A DNA stretch of 64,000 bases from Psettodes erumei (GCA_016785225.1 JAFBJZ010000871.1:1178001-1242000), one strand, 5' to 3'; positions 47,920 through 59,699 are shown, counted from the first letter of the stretch. Numbers and translations: made by a program. The notes: generated by a model not told the origin, from the sequence alone.

Positions 47920-48012
47920 AGCAGGCTTGTGGTATCGTTCCACATTTGTATCCAGATTATTAGGCGGGTATTGTATCAGTCATAATTTAGGTATGGTGAC
48001 AACACTAATACA
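47920..48012 (-). mobile_element. Dispersed repeat 'TAGTGTTGYCAYSATACC', copy B
   Basis: The reverse complement reads ATTAGTGTTGTCACCATACC, then TGATACAATACC and GGAACGATACCAC. It corresponds to copy A at 35,308-35,405 (ATTAGTGTTGCCATGATACC). The orientation is opposite to copy A. No target duplication was found. Confidence 0.6.
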
Positions 48013-49135
48013 GTAGATAGCATTGTATATGCCCACGCACAGTACATATGCATCAAGATACAAATGCAACCATTACACGTCAATACAGCAATATATTGAG
48101 GCGATGCACATTTGGAAAAAAAGTCACATTTTCTCTTTTGTTGAAACAGTGCACACATCCCTACCACACAAGCCAAACACACCCACACACACACGTTATT
48201 CAAAACAACCCCCGTTGATTAAATGCGTCACATCAGCCCTGGTTTAAACAGAAACGGTGAAAGGATGAGGAGAGTGAAGAGAAAAGGTGAAACAGAATCA
48301 TAGAGAGAAAGAAAAGTATGACAAGCTGTCCTTCACGTCTTTCAGTGATTGAAGAGATCAGAGACGCAGCGACCGGCTGCTGACACATGCTCACACACAC
48401 ACACACGCACACTTTTGCTTCAAAACCTCACAGGTAATTGCTAAATTTTTCAATAATTAAGGTGTGAAAAGCCAAGGTTGAATTAGAGAATAGAGGGTGA
48501 CACTGTGTGCATGTGCATGCATTGCAAAGTGGATCAGTAACTGATGGTAACCCTTTAACTCACAAGTAATTAATGACAAAGTAGTGATTTGCCAAATGCA
48601 AAAATTTTATTTGAGTTGCAGGCCTTGTCGTACACTTGGACCAGTACTCACTTCGGTCACCGGCATCAAGCCAGCCAATCCAGATTTGGACACAACCTGC
48701 TCTCCATTAAATGGAACAGATGGAGATGGGTTAACTCCGACAGTATGCCTTCATTCCCCCTCCACTCTGTTTCTGTCACATCAGCACAACCACGCACAAG
48801 TAAAAGACAGCGAGCCGGTCAAAGCGGGAACAGTGAGTCAGAAATATTGGCTTTGTGGTCCCTGTTCTTTGTCAGTATATGTTGTTGCCCCGGGTCCAGT
48901 CTTGGGACACATTAGTCATCTGTTACCTCTAACTTTGTCAAACAATATCATATTTCTTTTTCTCTCTGCTCCTCCGAATGCCTCCAAATCCCAGGATGAG
49001 TTTGCGAGGTGAAATATGGAATCTGGTTTTATATGTGTCATTTCTTTGTCATTTCTGCTCTCTTCTGAGGTCCATGTGTCAAGAAAATGGAAAGAAAAGC
49101 CACTTTTAGGCATTTTCTCCACGTCAGGAGGAAAA
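48013..49135. other. No recognisable gene; small CA patches
   Basis: CA-rich bits occur at 48,178-48,194 and 48,391-48,411. Overlapping plus frames at 48,584-49,012 resemble no known protein. Nothing else was identified. Confidence 0.45.
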
Positions 49136-49168
49136 GTGTGTGTGTGTGTGTGTGTGTGCGGGGGGGGG
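49136..49168. repeat. (GT)n microsatellite followed by G9
   Basis: A GT run at 49,136-49,158, then C and GGGGGGGGG (49,160-49,168). Confidence 0.93.
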
Positions 49169-50653
49169 TAGACTGACCAAGAGTTAGACAGGGAGACAGT
49201 AGGGATAATAAACCATCAAGCCTGAGGGGATTTAGAGTGTGATCAAAACAAAATGACATTTGAAAAGAGATCCAAGGGTGATAGCATTTGACTCAGGCTG
49301 GCAGGATGGCTCTCATTATTGCTCATCACACAGGTGAGAATGGGGCGAACGACAGACAAGGTGGAAACATGTCAGACCAATCCAGAGGCTATCTCTGACA
49401 TGAACTCCGTGGCAATAGGAATGCCGCGCACGTTAAAATGAAATGCTGACGATGCGTCCTCAGTAGCTCCACGAGGTCTGAGTATCCCGCTGGAAAAACA
49501 GTTGTTCCGCTGTTTTTGTCCAAACATAAAGTCAGACCCAAAATGTATAGAGCCAAAGGAATAAGTTCTCAGGTGACAAACGATGTCTTAAGAAGTATTT
49601 GTTTGGGGATCGGTGCACCGAGGGGAAAGGTGATGGACGGTACATGTGTTAACAGGTCCACAGTTGGAATACCCTCCCAGTCTCCCTTCTGTCCTATGAA
49701 AAAAAAGTATCTATAATTTGAATAAGGAGGTTCAACACCTCCTACGTCCACAAGGGACATTTCTATTGGATGTGATTTGTACCCTCTTGAGAAAGGGTCA
49801 GCTTGCGCTCCCTAAGAATGTCGAGGGGTTTATTGTTCCTGAAATACAGATGAGCAGTCGACTTCTGTAACCTGTGTGCGACCTTGTTTACGCTCAGAGG
49901 AAGGTCGAGGGAAGGACTCCCTTCATAGCTACAGTATCTATCAGTGAGTAAGATAAGATCGAAGGAGTGCGTTTTTATGAAAAATAGCCATGCTCATCAA
50001 AAGCCCAACCTTTGTACAGAGGTTTACAAGACTTGCACGTAGTGTTTGATCAGCCAGTGCGGTTTAAGATGATTCGAATGTTGAGAGGGGTTCAATGTGT
50101 TTGTTGGACCTCTGCCTTTTCCATGGGCCGAGCACTTGACACGATTGCACCTGGACAGGTGCGCCAAAAACAAAGCGAAACTGTAGCTGCCGCTGGAACA
50201 TTACGTCCCTGCGTTTTGGCGTCGGCCTCTGCTGAGCCTTTGCTGCCCCGAGCTCGAAATCGTTGCGATCCAATGGTACGCTCACATAAACATTTTAATC
50301 CAAAGCCACAAGGCACATTCTTAAGTATATGGACTGGCTGTATTTCTGTCTAGTGCTACGGGCTGTTTTTTTAAGCTTCAGCTTATTTTTGACCAATGCC
50401 TGACTGTGTCTGAGACAATAAATTGAGCCTTGGGGGCATTTCCTGCCAGTCCGCCGTGCTGCTTCTTGTCCATATTTGACTAAGGGGATTCGGTAATGGC
50501 TGCTCCCCGTGTCCCAGAACCAAGTGCACTTTCCAGCAGTATCTGGCACATAGCATGACTGGGTATGCAACCGAGACGCTGTTATGGCTTTAACACAATG
50601 CCATTATCGCTGTAACACAGTGCTAATGCTCTCTCTAGCTTGTTCTCTCTCAG
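49169..50653. other. No recognisable gene; start of GC/CpG-richer domain
   Basis: A small inverted repeat, AGGAGGT-TCAAC-ACCTCCT, lies at 49,725-49,743. From about 49,380 CpG becomes more frequent than in the preceding 49 kb. Frames at 49,516-49,760 and 50,012-50,353 are open on both strands and resemble nothing known. Confidence 0.45.
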
Positions 50654-50676
50654 AACACACACACACACACGCGCGC
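50654..50676. repeat. Short (AC)n-(GC)n repeat
   Basis: AACACACACACACACACACGCGCGC. A GT-rich counterpart lies at 50,785-50,822. Confidence 0.85.
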
Positions 50677-50822
50677 AACAACACACTTTCACACACTAAA
50701 GCTGTGTCTCTCTGGAAACTAATGGGTTGTGTTCCTAGAAAGACACGGATACTTAAGAGCTGGTTAGGGGCTAAACACAGATGGCGTGTGTGTGTGTGCA
50801 TGTGTGTGTGCGTGCATGTGCA

Positions 50823-51719
50823 CCGTGAAAAAGAGACGGGGGTACGAGCTGTGTTGTTTGTGCATTTACACGCAGACTTACTCGCGAATGCATCCAGCCG
50901 TGCGAGTATCTCTTGCTAATTGCCCGGCAGAAAGTTGTCCTTCGCTGGGAAAGTTCGTACACCTGCACGATAGCGGCTGCTCGCGCTGAGGTTTGTGTGC
51001 GCGGCTGAATATCTGTTTAAGCAATGCCATGATCTTCTAGTCTTATCTCAGTTGTTACTTTTATTCAGTTTGTGTGCACTTGTGTTTGTCCGTGTGCGTG
51101 CCGAGCTGTTTCACCAGCCTTCCTTTTTTTCCCCGCCACAAACCGCGCCTCCTCTTCATGTGTGCGTTCCGTGTAAATGGATGCTTGTTTCTTGGTGGGT
51201 CACGCGTACGCGTCTCCCCACAAACAATCAGAGCTGGCTGACAGGAGCGCGGTTGCCCGTTACGCTCAGTTTTCAGCTGCCGTGAACGCCGGGCGCAGAG
51301 TGGCACGGGGACCGCTCCTAGAGATGACAGAGCACAGAAACGCACAATTGCACGTGTGTAAACAAAGTGCAGATCATCACGCGCGCAGACACACAGACAC
51401 GCACGGGCTCCATATTACATCTTCGGCATACATCCCTGTTGCGCGGCGCCATTAGCATAAATGGACTCCTGTGTGCGTTTAATGTTTAAACAGAGACGAG
51501 AGACCAGGCTTTGGGACGAGCCGCGCAGCCTTGAACCTCTCCTGCTCCGGTGACTCTACTTAGCCCTCTTCATCACCGCCGGGCAAATGTGCAAAAAGAC
51601 GAGGACAGCGGTGCGGGATGAAGAACAAGCGTCCAGTGACAGAGCGCTGTGTTTTTGCCATCATCCCGTCTGCGCTTCTACATACGGCGGCGCGTTGGCC
51701 CAGCCCTGGGCGATATACA
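50823..51719. other. CpG-rich non-coding segment
   Basis: CpGs are frequent (CGGGCGCAGAG, CGCGCAGACAC, GCGCGGCGCCATTAG, CCGCGCAGCC, GGCGGCGCG). The pattern suggests a CpG island near 51,180-51,700. No TATA box, start codon plus donor, or recognisable protein was identified, so it is given only as a possible regulatory region. Confidence 0.4.
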
Positions 51720-51850
51720 GTGTTGCACGTCCTCGTAGACCAGTAATTCAGTGATGTGAGTCTAATTTGCATGTCGCAGCTGCCATCTGTTTGCAGTCTG
51801 CATGTACATCCTGATGCCGATTTTAACAGAATTTGGCTGTTTGCGAACTC
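51720..51850. promoter_or_regulatory. Octamer plus E-box cluster (candidate enhancer core)
   Basis: A perfect octamer ATTTGCAT (51,765-51,772), the POU-factor motif, is followed within 5 bp by CAGCTG (51,777-51,782) and CATCTG (51,784-51,789), two E-boxes. The surrounding 130 bp is repeat-free. Such grouping is typical of neural/developmental enhancers, but occupancy and conservation are inference. Confidence 0.35.
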
Positions 51851-52956
51851 GAGCAAATTTAACTGACTGTTTCACTGCTAATTCTGTCCCACGCACCGTT
51901 GGCTCCATATTTGGCTCTCTTAACACGATGGCTTGGCTCTTGAGCCACACTTCCCGCTATAGCTAAGCGCCTGCGGTTTCGTGAGTGTCCTCCTGGCTGA
52001 TTCAGATTCCTCACGTAGTCCAAAGACATGCAAGTCAGATGCATTGGAGGAGATGAATTGCCCACGGGTGTGACGGAGAGCGCGAACGTCTCTCCATCCA
52101 TTTGTGTTAGCCTTGACAGGTGACCTGCCCTGGCTCTGTTTGTGTCTTGCCGTGCATGCTCGAATAAACTCAAAATCCTTTTGACCCTGAATATGAAAAA
52201 GGCAGATAAAGGAAATGAATTCATGAATTACTTTATTCTTTTCGTTTTTCCTCATTTATTTGCTTTGGTGTTTTCAGTCATGTGAAAAATATCTAAGTAC
52301 GGGACGTAGGTAGGTGGCAGTTAGAGTCATTGCCATGCTGACTGAAGTACACACATATGAATGACTCACAGGTCCTTGTTAACTCTCGACCTTCGAAGCC
52401 GAAATGTGTTAAAAAATAAAAAATAAGAAAAGATAATTAACCTCCTCCCTGTCCTCCCAAGTTCAATGGAGCATCTACTGCTCATATCCCAGAGTTCACT
52501 GAGGGAGGGACAGAATGGTTGATGGGATATGACAGAGGGACGCACATCTGCTGTTAGAACACACCCACTGAGACACAGAGGCTTACGGGGCCACACTGAT
52601 GAGGACACACGCACGCACACACACAATATCAAATTTTAATCCAGGTGCCAGGAGGAAGTGGCTGCGTCATAAATAATTTTGTGTGCGGATATCAACTCAT
52701 TGTATTGTACCTGCATGCGTGTGCACATCACCATGTAGCACAGCGGGCGTTTGATTGGATTTAAATGTTCAAGCGACTGACACGCCGCACGGTATGCGTC
52801 TGTGTGTGCATATATGCGCCTGGGGATTTGCACGTGTATGCACGTGTGACGTGTGTCCGCCGCCGTTGTGAGTACGGCAGCGCAGTGCAGATAATGAAAT
52901 TTCCTCTTGTCTCAATCACGCACTAATTAAACAGTGAGAGATAACAGGCGGCTGCT
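51851..52956. other. No recognisable gene
   Basis: Mixed-composition DNA with small CA/CG patches (52,609-52,624). Minus frames at 51,859-52,255 resemble nothing known. Confidence 0.45.
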
Positions 52957-52973
52957 GTGTGTGTGTGTGTGTG
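52957..52973. repeat. Short (GT)n run
   Basis: TGTGTGTGTGTGTGTGTG directly before GAGCTGTTG. Confidence 0.8.
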
Positions 52974-55049
52974 GAGCTGTTGTCGTCACCCGCGCATGCC
53001 ACGCAGAGCTTTTGTGCGCGTGTGATGGAGCGCTCCTCATTTCTGACCCAGTTTGTAAACTTTGAAACAGATTCAGACTGCATTAGTTGTGTTTCCTTTA
53101 CATCTAAGTCGTGCACATTATACTGTATCGCCAATCTCGCTCCGGCGGGCATCTGTGTATTCCCAGTTTACAGCATGTCTGAGATCAGTGAGCTGAGGCT
53201 TTATGTGCTTTGTCGGTATAAATATTTAACGCAGCTCGACATGGAGGACAATAAATCGCCCGTGATCTCACGCTTGTCACGTTTTGTGCTTCATAATCGC
53301 TTTTACAGACATATTTCTTCAAGTCAACTGGAGAAACTAAGTTGAGCTCACTCGCCCCAATTCTTTAACTTTTGGCTGCAGCTGGGAAATACTCCCAGGG
53401 TAGCCATTAGTAGCTGGAGAGGTTGAAATGAAAAGCTGGAGGGGGGCCTGAAAAGTCTCGATGAAGCACTTGCCACTTTACACTGCATAGGCATGAAATA
53501 ATAGCTCCCTGTAATTGCCCCGGATACTTTATGGGGGTGCGGCACAAGGTCTGAGAGCTTTAATGATACAGCCGGTGTTTCGAGTCCGTCGCTGGTCTTC
53601 GCTTGTCTCGGATCTGGTTTCGTGTTGGTGGAAGGTTATGCTAAATTCATGTTCTTGAAAGATCCCTCTGAGGCTGACACAGTAGCGTCTCGCTGCTGCT
53701 TCCCATTCAGACAGATTGCTCACTAACTACAGCGGTTCCGCTGATATAGAAAAATATCTTTTTTTTTAAAAAAAAGGAAAAGTAGCACCACTCCTTCCTC
53801 AAACATTCTCCAGCTGGTCTTTCTCTGCCGCCGCCGTTCTTTGCGAACAGTAGGTTGTTCAAATCAAAAGGGTTGTTCTCAATCATTCTGAAGTAGACAA
53901 GTTAATCACGATACAGGGGGACGCATTGTGCTGTTACGTAAGTCGTATTGACGTTTCATCCTCCAGAACGTCGGGCTTTGTGTGGGAGTGTTTGTGCTCG
54001 TGCCTCGCTCCCTTCTTCATCTTAAACGCACACCCGAGTGGGACAAGATTACACAACAAAAAAAAACTCAAAAGGCAGTGTAACATGTAACAGTCCAATT
54101 AATGAGATTCATTAATGAGGCCTTAGAAATGGATACGGAAACAGAACTGCCGTTTTGGTTCTCCATTCTTGTGTTACTGCTCGGCCGGAGGCAAACGCAT
54201 TTCATATCTGATAGGTCGAGCGTCGGCTTCACTGTGACGCGCTGATACAGCATTCCCATATTTCAACGTATTTCACAGTTGGTCAGATACTGAGTCGGTG
54301 ACACTAATGGCTGCCCGCCTCGACACTGTGGTGACGGTACAGATATTCTGTGCTGCTGGGTTGTGAATCGATCTGTATGTCGACCTTCGTCATGGATATA
54401 ACTGTGCAACTCACCTGACCGTACGTTTTATGTAAAGTTTTGCAGAGACCATGTAGTGTGATGTGCCTTGTTATCTGGATAAGAAACAACCTATGTCGCC
54501 AATGTATGAGAGCATGTTTCTGCATAAATTAAGCAATGTAGGAATATGAAATATAAATGTTACAAACTCCCTACACAAAGACACAGAACAATGACACACT
54601 GTGCACGCATAGCCACTGTACAGTGTATCTGTTAGGGAAATCAAATCATGAGGGATGTCACCATAGATAGTGTTGAAAATGTACACCCATCCGCTAACAA
54701 CAGAGTGATGAAAAGTTGAAATCTATTTTTCATGAAGACTGACAAGTACGGGCAGCTGCTGAAGATTTTTTTCATGCATCAAGATTTTCACAAAACAGTA
54801 CATTCTTGATATGACAGCGCGGTGAAATATTGAGGCGTTCGTCTGGGTGAGTTGTCTGTTTGAACAGGACGGATGGTCGTGCCGGGAGACGCACATCTGC
54901 GTTGAGGGATTTCTCAGGATACAGTAACAGTGATATTAAGTGACGTGCTTACGGGCTTAATTGGCACAGAGGAAGTGCTTCTTTTTTTTTTGTTTGTTTG
55001 TTTTTAAAAGCCACCACAAAGTGAAAAGCTAAATTACAAAAAGCTGCTC
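52974..55049. other. No recognisable gene; moderately CpG-rich
   Basis: A plus frame of 128 codons (52,959-53,345) begins inside the GT run and lacks any family resemblance. A T8/A8 junction lies near 53,759-53,776. No mobile element or RNA was recognised. Confidence 0.45.
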
Positions 55050-55190
55050 GCACGTTGCATGCTTCTCCTGCAGAAACAACCAAACCAAATCTCCATGACA
55101 GCATTCAGATTTCCCTGTCGTAATTTTTTATTTGATTGCAACCTTTGAGACATTTTCAAATCTCGAATCGCGCCATGCCAGGCAGAGCGG
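55050..55190. other. Candidate conserved non-coding block
   Basis: Repeat-free DNA with AT-rich words (CCCTGTCGTAATTTTTTATT, TTTGATTGCAACC) in a GC-richer context. This is a weak inference from texture only. Confidence 0.2.
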
Positions 55191-55898
55191 ACGCTGACAA
55201 AACCTGCGTGGCCGACGGGAGGGTGGCTCGTTGTGCTATTTAATGTACTGTACATTTAAAATCGATTGGTGTGTGAAAGCTCCAGCGGCGGCTGCCGGAG
55301 ACGGGGCGTACGTTATCAACTCGCTGGAGGCACGCGGTGAATATTGGATGACTGTTGGACATGGGAGAAGTTGGGAATCTGCTGAGATGTAAGAGTCCTT
55401 GTCCTTTTGGAAAACCCTGTATCGCCCTGTTTTGTTTTTTTCTTTCTTTTTCTTTGTGTTGCGGAGCGATGATATGATGTCCTGCGGTTAGAAGATGTTT
55501 GAAGTGGTTGGGACAAAATAATGATCCTGTGGTGTGAGTGAATTATTGAAAATGAGCAGTTCTTGAGAATTTTGATGAAAGATGATCGTGTATTATCCCG
55601 CTCACCAGCTGGATAACGAGACAGGGCCTCTCCCTCGACGTTTCCCGCAACCGGCAGATGAATTGTGTGCATTTGTTAAGTTTTAGCCTCTTGATCCATA
55701 CAAATCCCGGGCATCTGCGTAACGCAGCGTCTTCGCAGTATTGTGGAGGCAAGAGCGCCGCAATTCGCTTTGGACCGCGCCACGTGTCGGCGTAACGCAG
55801 CCGAGGTCAGATAAACAGAGGGACTGCAGCCTGCGGTGGGTGTGTTCGGGAGAATATGTAACATGACAACATTTGGGAAAGTTTCAGGTTGTGTAGTT
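55191..55898. other. CpG-rich DNA upstream of candidate first exon
   Basis: CpG clusters at 55,270-55,345 and 55,690-55,810 (GGGCATCTGCGTAACGCAGC, GCGCCACGTGTCGGCG with a CACGTG E-box). A 15-nt match to miR-124 lies at 55,328-55,342 (see findings). The stretch could be the promoter of the exon ending at 56,350; no TATA box was seen. Confidence 0.4.
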
Positions 55899-55919
55899 GT
55901 GTGTGTGTGTGTGTGTGTG
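55899..55919. repeat. (GT)n microsatellite
   Basis: An uninterrupted GT run, then GCGTGTTGGGGGG. Confidence 0.92.
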
Positions 55920-55939
55920 CGTGTTGGGGGGTTATTACT

Positions 55940-56350
55940 GAGAACGGGACTGGGAACATATCACGGGGGGAGGAGGACTGAAGGGAGAGCTGGCGTAGAA
56001 GAATGACAAAGGGAGGAAGACAGATACACACTGAAGAACGTCACCGACGACTATCAAAAAAAATAAATAACACAACTATCCCTCCGACTGACTGGGACGG
56101 GGTTGATCCCTTCTTGGATAACACGGAAGAGACGAATGGATTTTGAACTCGTTTGGCATCGTGCCGCCTGGGGCTGCAGCAGGTGCATCGAAAACACAAA
56201 CACACACACACACACACACGCGTGCGCGCACACACCTAAATCATTTAGCTGAGACATTGATTGAGTTCTACAATCAGTGCAAGTGTGAACAGTGCACAAG
56301 AGATGAATGCATCATGTCTGCCGCTGCTCCAGGGCTGGATACTGGGCGCT
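55940..56350 (+). other. Candidate 5' exon with short hydrophobic leader
   Basis: An ATG at 56,303 in fair initiation context (G at -3, A at +4) opens 16 codons, Met-Asn-Ala-Ser-Cys-Leu-Pro-Leu-Leu-Gln-Gly-Trp-Ile-Leu-Gly-Ala. They end exactly at a strong splice donor, GCT|GTAAGT (56,351), in phase 0. An in-frame TGA at 56,258 puts the upstream sequence outside the coding region in this frame. The peptide looks like the start of a signal peptide. A second ATG at 56,314 in another frame would give Met-Ser-Ala-Ala-Ala-Pro-Gly-Leu-Asp-Thr-Gly-Arg and the same donor. The 5' limit is arbitrary; the presumed leader region is purine-rich and carries a (CA)n at 56,201-56,219. No downstream exon was identified, so the gene is unknown and the exon remains a proposal. 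Confidence 0.35.
56201..56219. repeat. Short (CA)n run
   Basis: CACACACACACACACACAC followed by GCGTGCGCGC. It lies inside the candidate 5' exon. Confidence 0.9.
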
Positions 56351-57752
56351 GTAAGTAAGGCAGGCATATTCACACGCGTGCACACACACACACACGCACG
56401 CACCACCAATTTATATGCTAATCAGCAAGAAACATGACTCCTCCTTCCTTAATGTTTAAAAGGATTAGCACAAAGTGTTGTTCAATTGCCGTGTTGAGTA
56501 TGCTAATGTGTTTGTGGCTCTTGTCGTAAACACTACTGCACTTTAAGAGGACAGCGGGAGACGGGTCGGAGCTCACCCGGATCAATGAACCCAAGTTTTT
56601 ACACGACTGTAAACACGTCTCCGTCACGTCTGGCGCAGTAGCGACAGCCGTTGCCTGAGCTGTCGAATAACAGTTGTTCAGGTGACAGTTGAGGGATGTT
56701 GTTCGTAAATAACGACGTTATTTGCTTGTGAGTTCCGTGTGTCACAGTCTCCTGTTAATCTTGGCCGTGGGTGACAATGGGTTAAAAGAATAATGAGGAC
56801 ATCGAGGAAACATTAAAGGATTATTATTTCAGGTGAAATCAGACACCTTTGAAGTTGCGCCATTGAAGCTACTTAGCAAAATGATTCATACTCCCGAAGC
56901 ATTATTCAGCGTGCATGATTGTGTGTGCAGGCTTCGCGTCACGTAAATGGGATCATAGCATACGATTTGGAGCCTGTTGCTTTCTTATAGTAGGAGCAGT
57001 ATGTGCACTGTACTCCACATACAAACGATGGATGGTGGAATATGCAAAGTTTTTAGGACATGGAAAGCAAACTCTCCAGAATATGTTTCTATCTTTATTC
57101 GTTTTTTCTCACCAGCTTTACTCCCACACCTCTCGGAAATCTGATATTGTTCGGAGCTAAATATTTTAGAAAGAGTTAAATAAAAAAAAAAAAGCGCAGA
57201 GGGATATGTAGTGGCTTTCATAACCAGCAGTTCTTTTTTTTTCTTTTATGTTTAGTGCGTATTGTTTTCTGTCTTTGTCTTGAGTCGCCCCTTGTGCGTA
57301 TTTCATAGCTGCTGAATCTTTATCCTTTGGTATATAACCCCGTGTTTACTTTTTCTGCAGTTAGAAAAGGCCTCGCTGGCGTTTCGAGAAACTGTGTATC
57401 CTCCGGAGTGGTTGAGCGCTCACATGCATTTAAATAGTTCATTTGAATGCACTTAAACTACTTTTTTTTGACGTGCAGTTCATGCATTTAAAAGAGAAAG
57501 ATTACGCCGCGCCGACGGTGAGCCGGCGCTGTCTCAGTTTGACCCGAGGGCCTGACGCAGGAAATGCCACTCCAACAAACGGTGCACCTGCGTAACCTTT
57601 GCACCACCAGACGCGCGCCGCTCGGTATTTCCCCGTTCTGCAGTCTTGCCAATGTACGTGTGCCTGGATAAATAAAGGCTCGTGTGTCGCGATGTTACCG
57701 CACTGCGTTGTTGCCAAGCCGGCAAGCTGAGCGGCGGCAACCGGGGAAGCCG
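56351..57752. other. No recognisable feature (possible intron)
   Basis: A CA/CG patch at 56,372-56,403 directly follows the candidate donor. A T/A-rich stretch with A12 lies at 57,180-57,194. GC and CpG rise again from about 57,500. No exon was recognised. Confidence 0.4.
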
Positions 57753-57760
57753 TATAAATA
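57753..57760 (+). promoter_or_regulatory. TATA box (TATAAATA) in GC-rich context
   Basis: TATAAATA sits after GCGGCGGCAACCGGGGAAGC and before GTCCCCAGAC. A strong TATA consensus inside a GC/CpG-rich stretch is what a TATA-type pol II promoter looks like, with a start predicted about 25-35 bases downstream, near 57,785. No downstream coding exon could be attached, so use is unproven. Confidence 0.45.
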
Positions 57761-57784
57761 GTCCCCAGACGTAACACATTAGCC

Positions 57785-58900
57785 TTCCTCGTGAAGCTCA
57801 TACTGTGAAGCTGTTTAAACCCTCGAAAATACGCCAGTCTCCATTACCAGCTGTCTACACGGGCATCTCGCACAATTTCTCGAAATGCCATTTTTTTAAG
57901 CTATCAGTGAGCTTATCAGGAAACTGGGCTGAGAACCAGAGAGACAATCTGTCTTTTTTTTCTTTCCTCCCCTTCTTTCTGTTTTAATCAGGCTGAGGGT
58001 CTTAAACTTGTAGGGCTGGGTAAGTCACACTACCTGAAATAATTATTGTCTTTTTGTTTATCTCCGCAACGTACGAACACCTTCCTTTCTCCATTAAAGA
58101 TGGATTTCCTCGCCGCCTAGTAGCGACACACGGCTGCAGTGACTCTCATTGGAAGGTAAAGGTGTCCAGGATCCGTTGTTGTTCGCAGAGCTGCGGGGCC
58201 CTAAAATCGCTGTCCGAATCAATTCTGCATGCAATTTATATCTTTGTCGGAGGCCTGCGCCACGCGGCGTGAATGAACGGTCCCGAAGTTAGGCTCGGCC
58301 GTGTGAGCTAATCGGGCGCCAGCTACCAAACCGGACCGAAGCCAGCTGGCAGCACTCGCTGCGTTTTTTACTGAAGAAAACAAACATGCTGCCACTGCTG
58401 CGTACTTTAGATAATGGCGCCGTCGTTTAACAGCGGTGCCCACAGTCTCCAGCTGAAGAAGTAGAAGAAGAAGAAGGAGAAACGCCGTGGTAGAGCGCAG
58501 GCTGCAGCGGAACAAGCAGCCTGTGCGCTAAACAGAAGGGCAAACAGTTTTGTCCTTGTTAAACAGGAACAAATCACCCCTGACCAGTCCTCATCAGTAC
58601 GGATCCACACGGTTAAACTTCCTCCTCCAACCCTTCGGCGCCGCGCTTTGTCAGTCCAATTCTTTAGTGCGGCAGTCGACAGTGGCGCCTGAAACCGGGG
58701 CGGGGAGCGCCCGCTCTTCCATCAGGTTTCTCGCACACTCCTACTGATACGTAATTCCTGCGACTCCAGCCGAGGAGCATTTGCATAAATACATTCCAAA
58801 ACATTTTCTCTATTGCCTGAAACAGCGCCAGTGAAGAGCGAGAGAAAGAGGGAGTGAATGTTTGAAGTATTTTTGGGGGATTTGGCTCGGGTACAGCATT
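57785..58900. other. CpG-rich non-coding DNA downstream of the TATA box
   Basis: CpGs are frequent at 58,095-58,340 and 58,400-58,710 (TTCGGCGCCGCGC, AATGGCGCCGTCG). An (AAG)n-like bit lies at 58,455-58,480. Short open frames on both strands lack family resemblance. It may include a 5' untranslated exon; none could be delimited. Confidence 0.35.
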
Positions 58901-58902
58901 GT

Positions 58903-58923
58903 GGGGGGTGGGGGGGTGGGGGG
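58903..58923 (+). other. G-quadruplex-prone run (plus strand)
   Basis: G6-T-G7-T-G6 here, with a further G5 run about 25 bp upstream (58,875-58,879) and a G3 at 58,889-58,891. This gives enough closely spaced G-runs for an intramolecular four-stranded structure. The folding claim is established chemistry for such sequences; a biological role here is inference. Confidence 0.7.
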
Positions 58924-59493
58924 TTCTCAGAGGAATGACTCTCTTTTAATGATTTTTGCATCCTGCCAGAATATTCAGTCAGACACAGTCACGCGTGGCA
59001 CATCGCTGCGATGCACCAGGGCGCACAAACTCACTCGTGCTCTGGCGTCGTTATTTTAATTAAAAAGATAAACCGCTTACTGCTCAAACGGACACGCTGA
59101 GTCACGATGCGCTCTGTCCATTCGCCACTGTTCCATAAATCACCGCCCTCTCCGTAATGTACCGAACTAATGCCGATTCATTGAAACTTTGTTTGCTGCT
59201 ACAGCTGCTACTTCACACACGTGGCTGCAGCGTAAGCTGTAGAGCGCGCTACACTACAGCCAGCTGATGAGAGCAGCGGCTCATCCTCTTTGCTTTGAAT
59301 TATTAAATCTCATAAAATGAAGCCTGCACTGAAAAATGTCTGCTTTCGTACTGAAGCAAAAAAAAAAGTAACGCCTGCGGACGACATGATAAACGGCGGA
59401 CCTCCCACAATTAACACTTTTTTTAGGACCCTCCCATTCAGGGTGCAGAGGCTCAATGCATCCTGGCAGTCACGGTTGTAGAAATCCACGCAT
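58924..59493. other. No recognisable feature
   Basis: Mixed-composition DNA. Nothing was identified. Confidence 0.45.

Positions 59494-59494
<1 letters not shown>

Positions 59495-59533
<39 letters not shown>
59495..59533. repeat. (CA)19 microsatellite
   Basis: An uninterrupted CA run followed by GCACGCACATACACG. Confidence 0.96.
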
Positions 59534-59537
<4 letters not shown>

Positions 59538-59699
59538 GCACATACACGCAGCAGCAGTTTAAAGGGGATTAATGTTTTAACGTAAGACGCTTTTGTTAGT
59601 GTGAATTATTCAAGACGTTTCGCAGTTTTGCAACCGTAGACCACTTTTTACTCATCTACCTTATTTATTCAAAAGATAACCTTCTGGCCCAACCCCCCC

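Noticed and set aside
57502..57801. 99-codon minus-strand frame
   Set aside because: It overlaps the TATA region of the plus strand and lacks family resemblance; probably CpG-rich chance.
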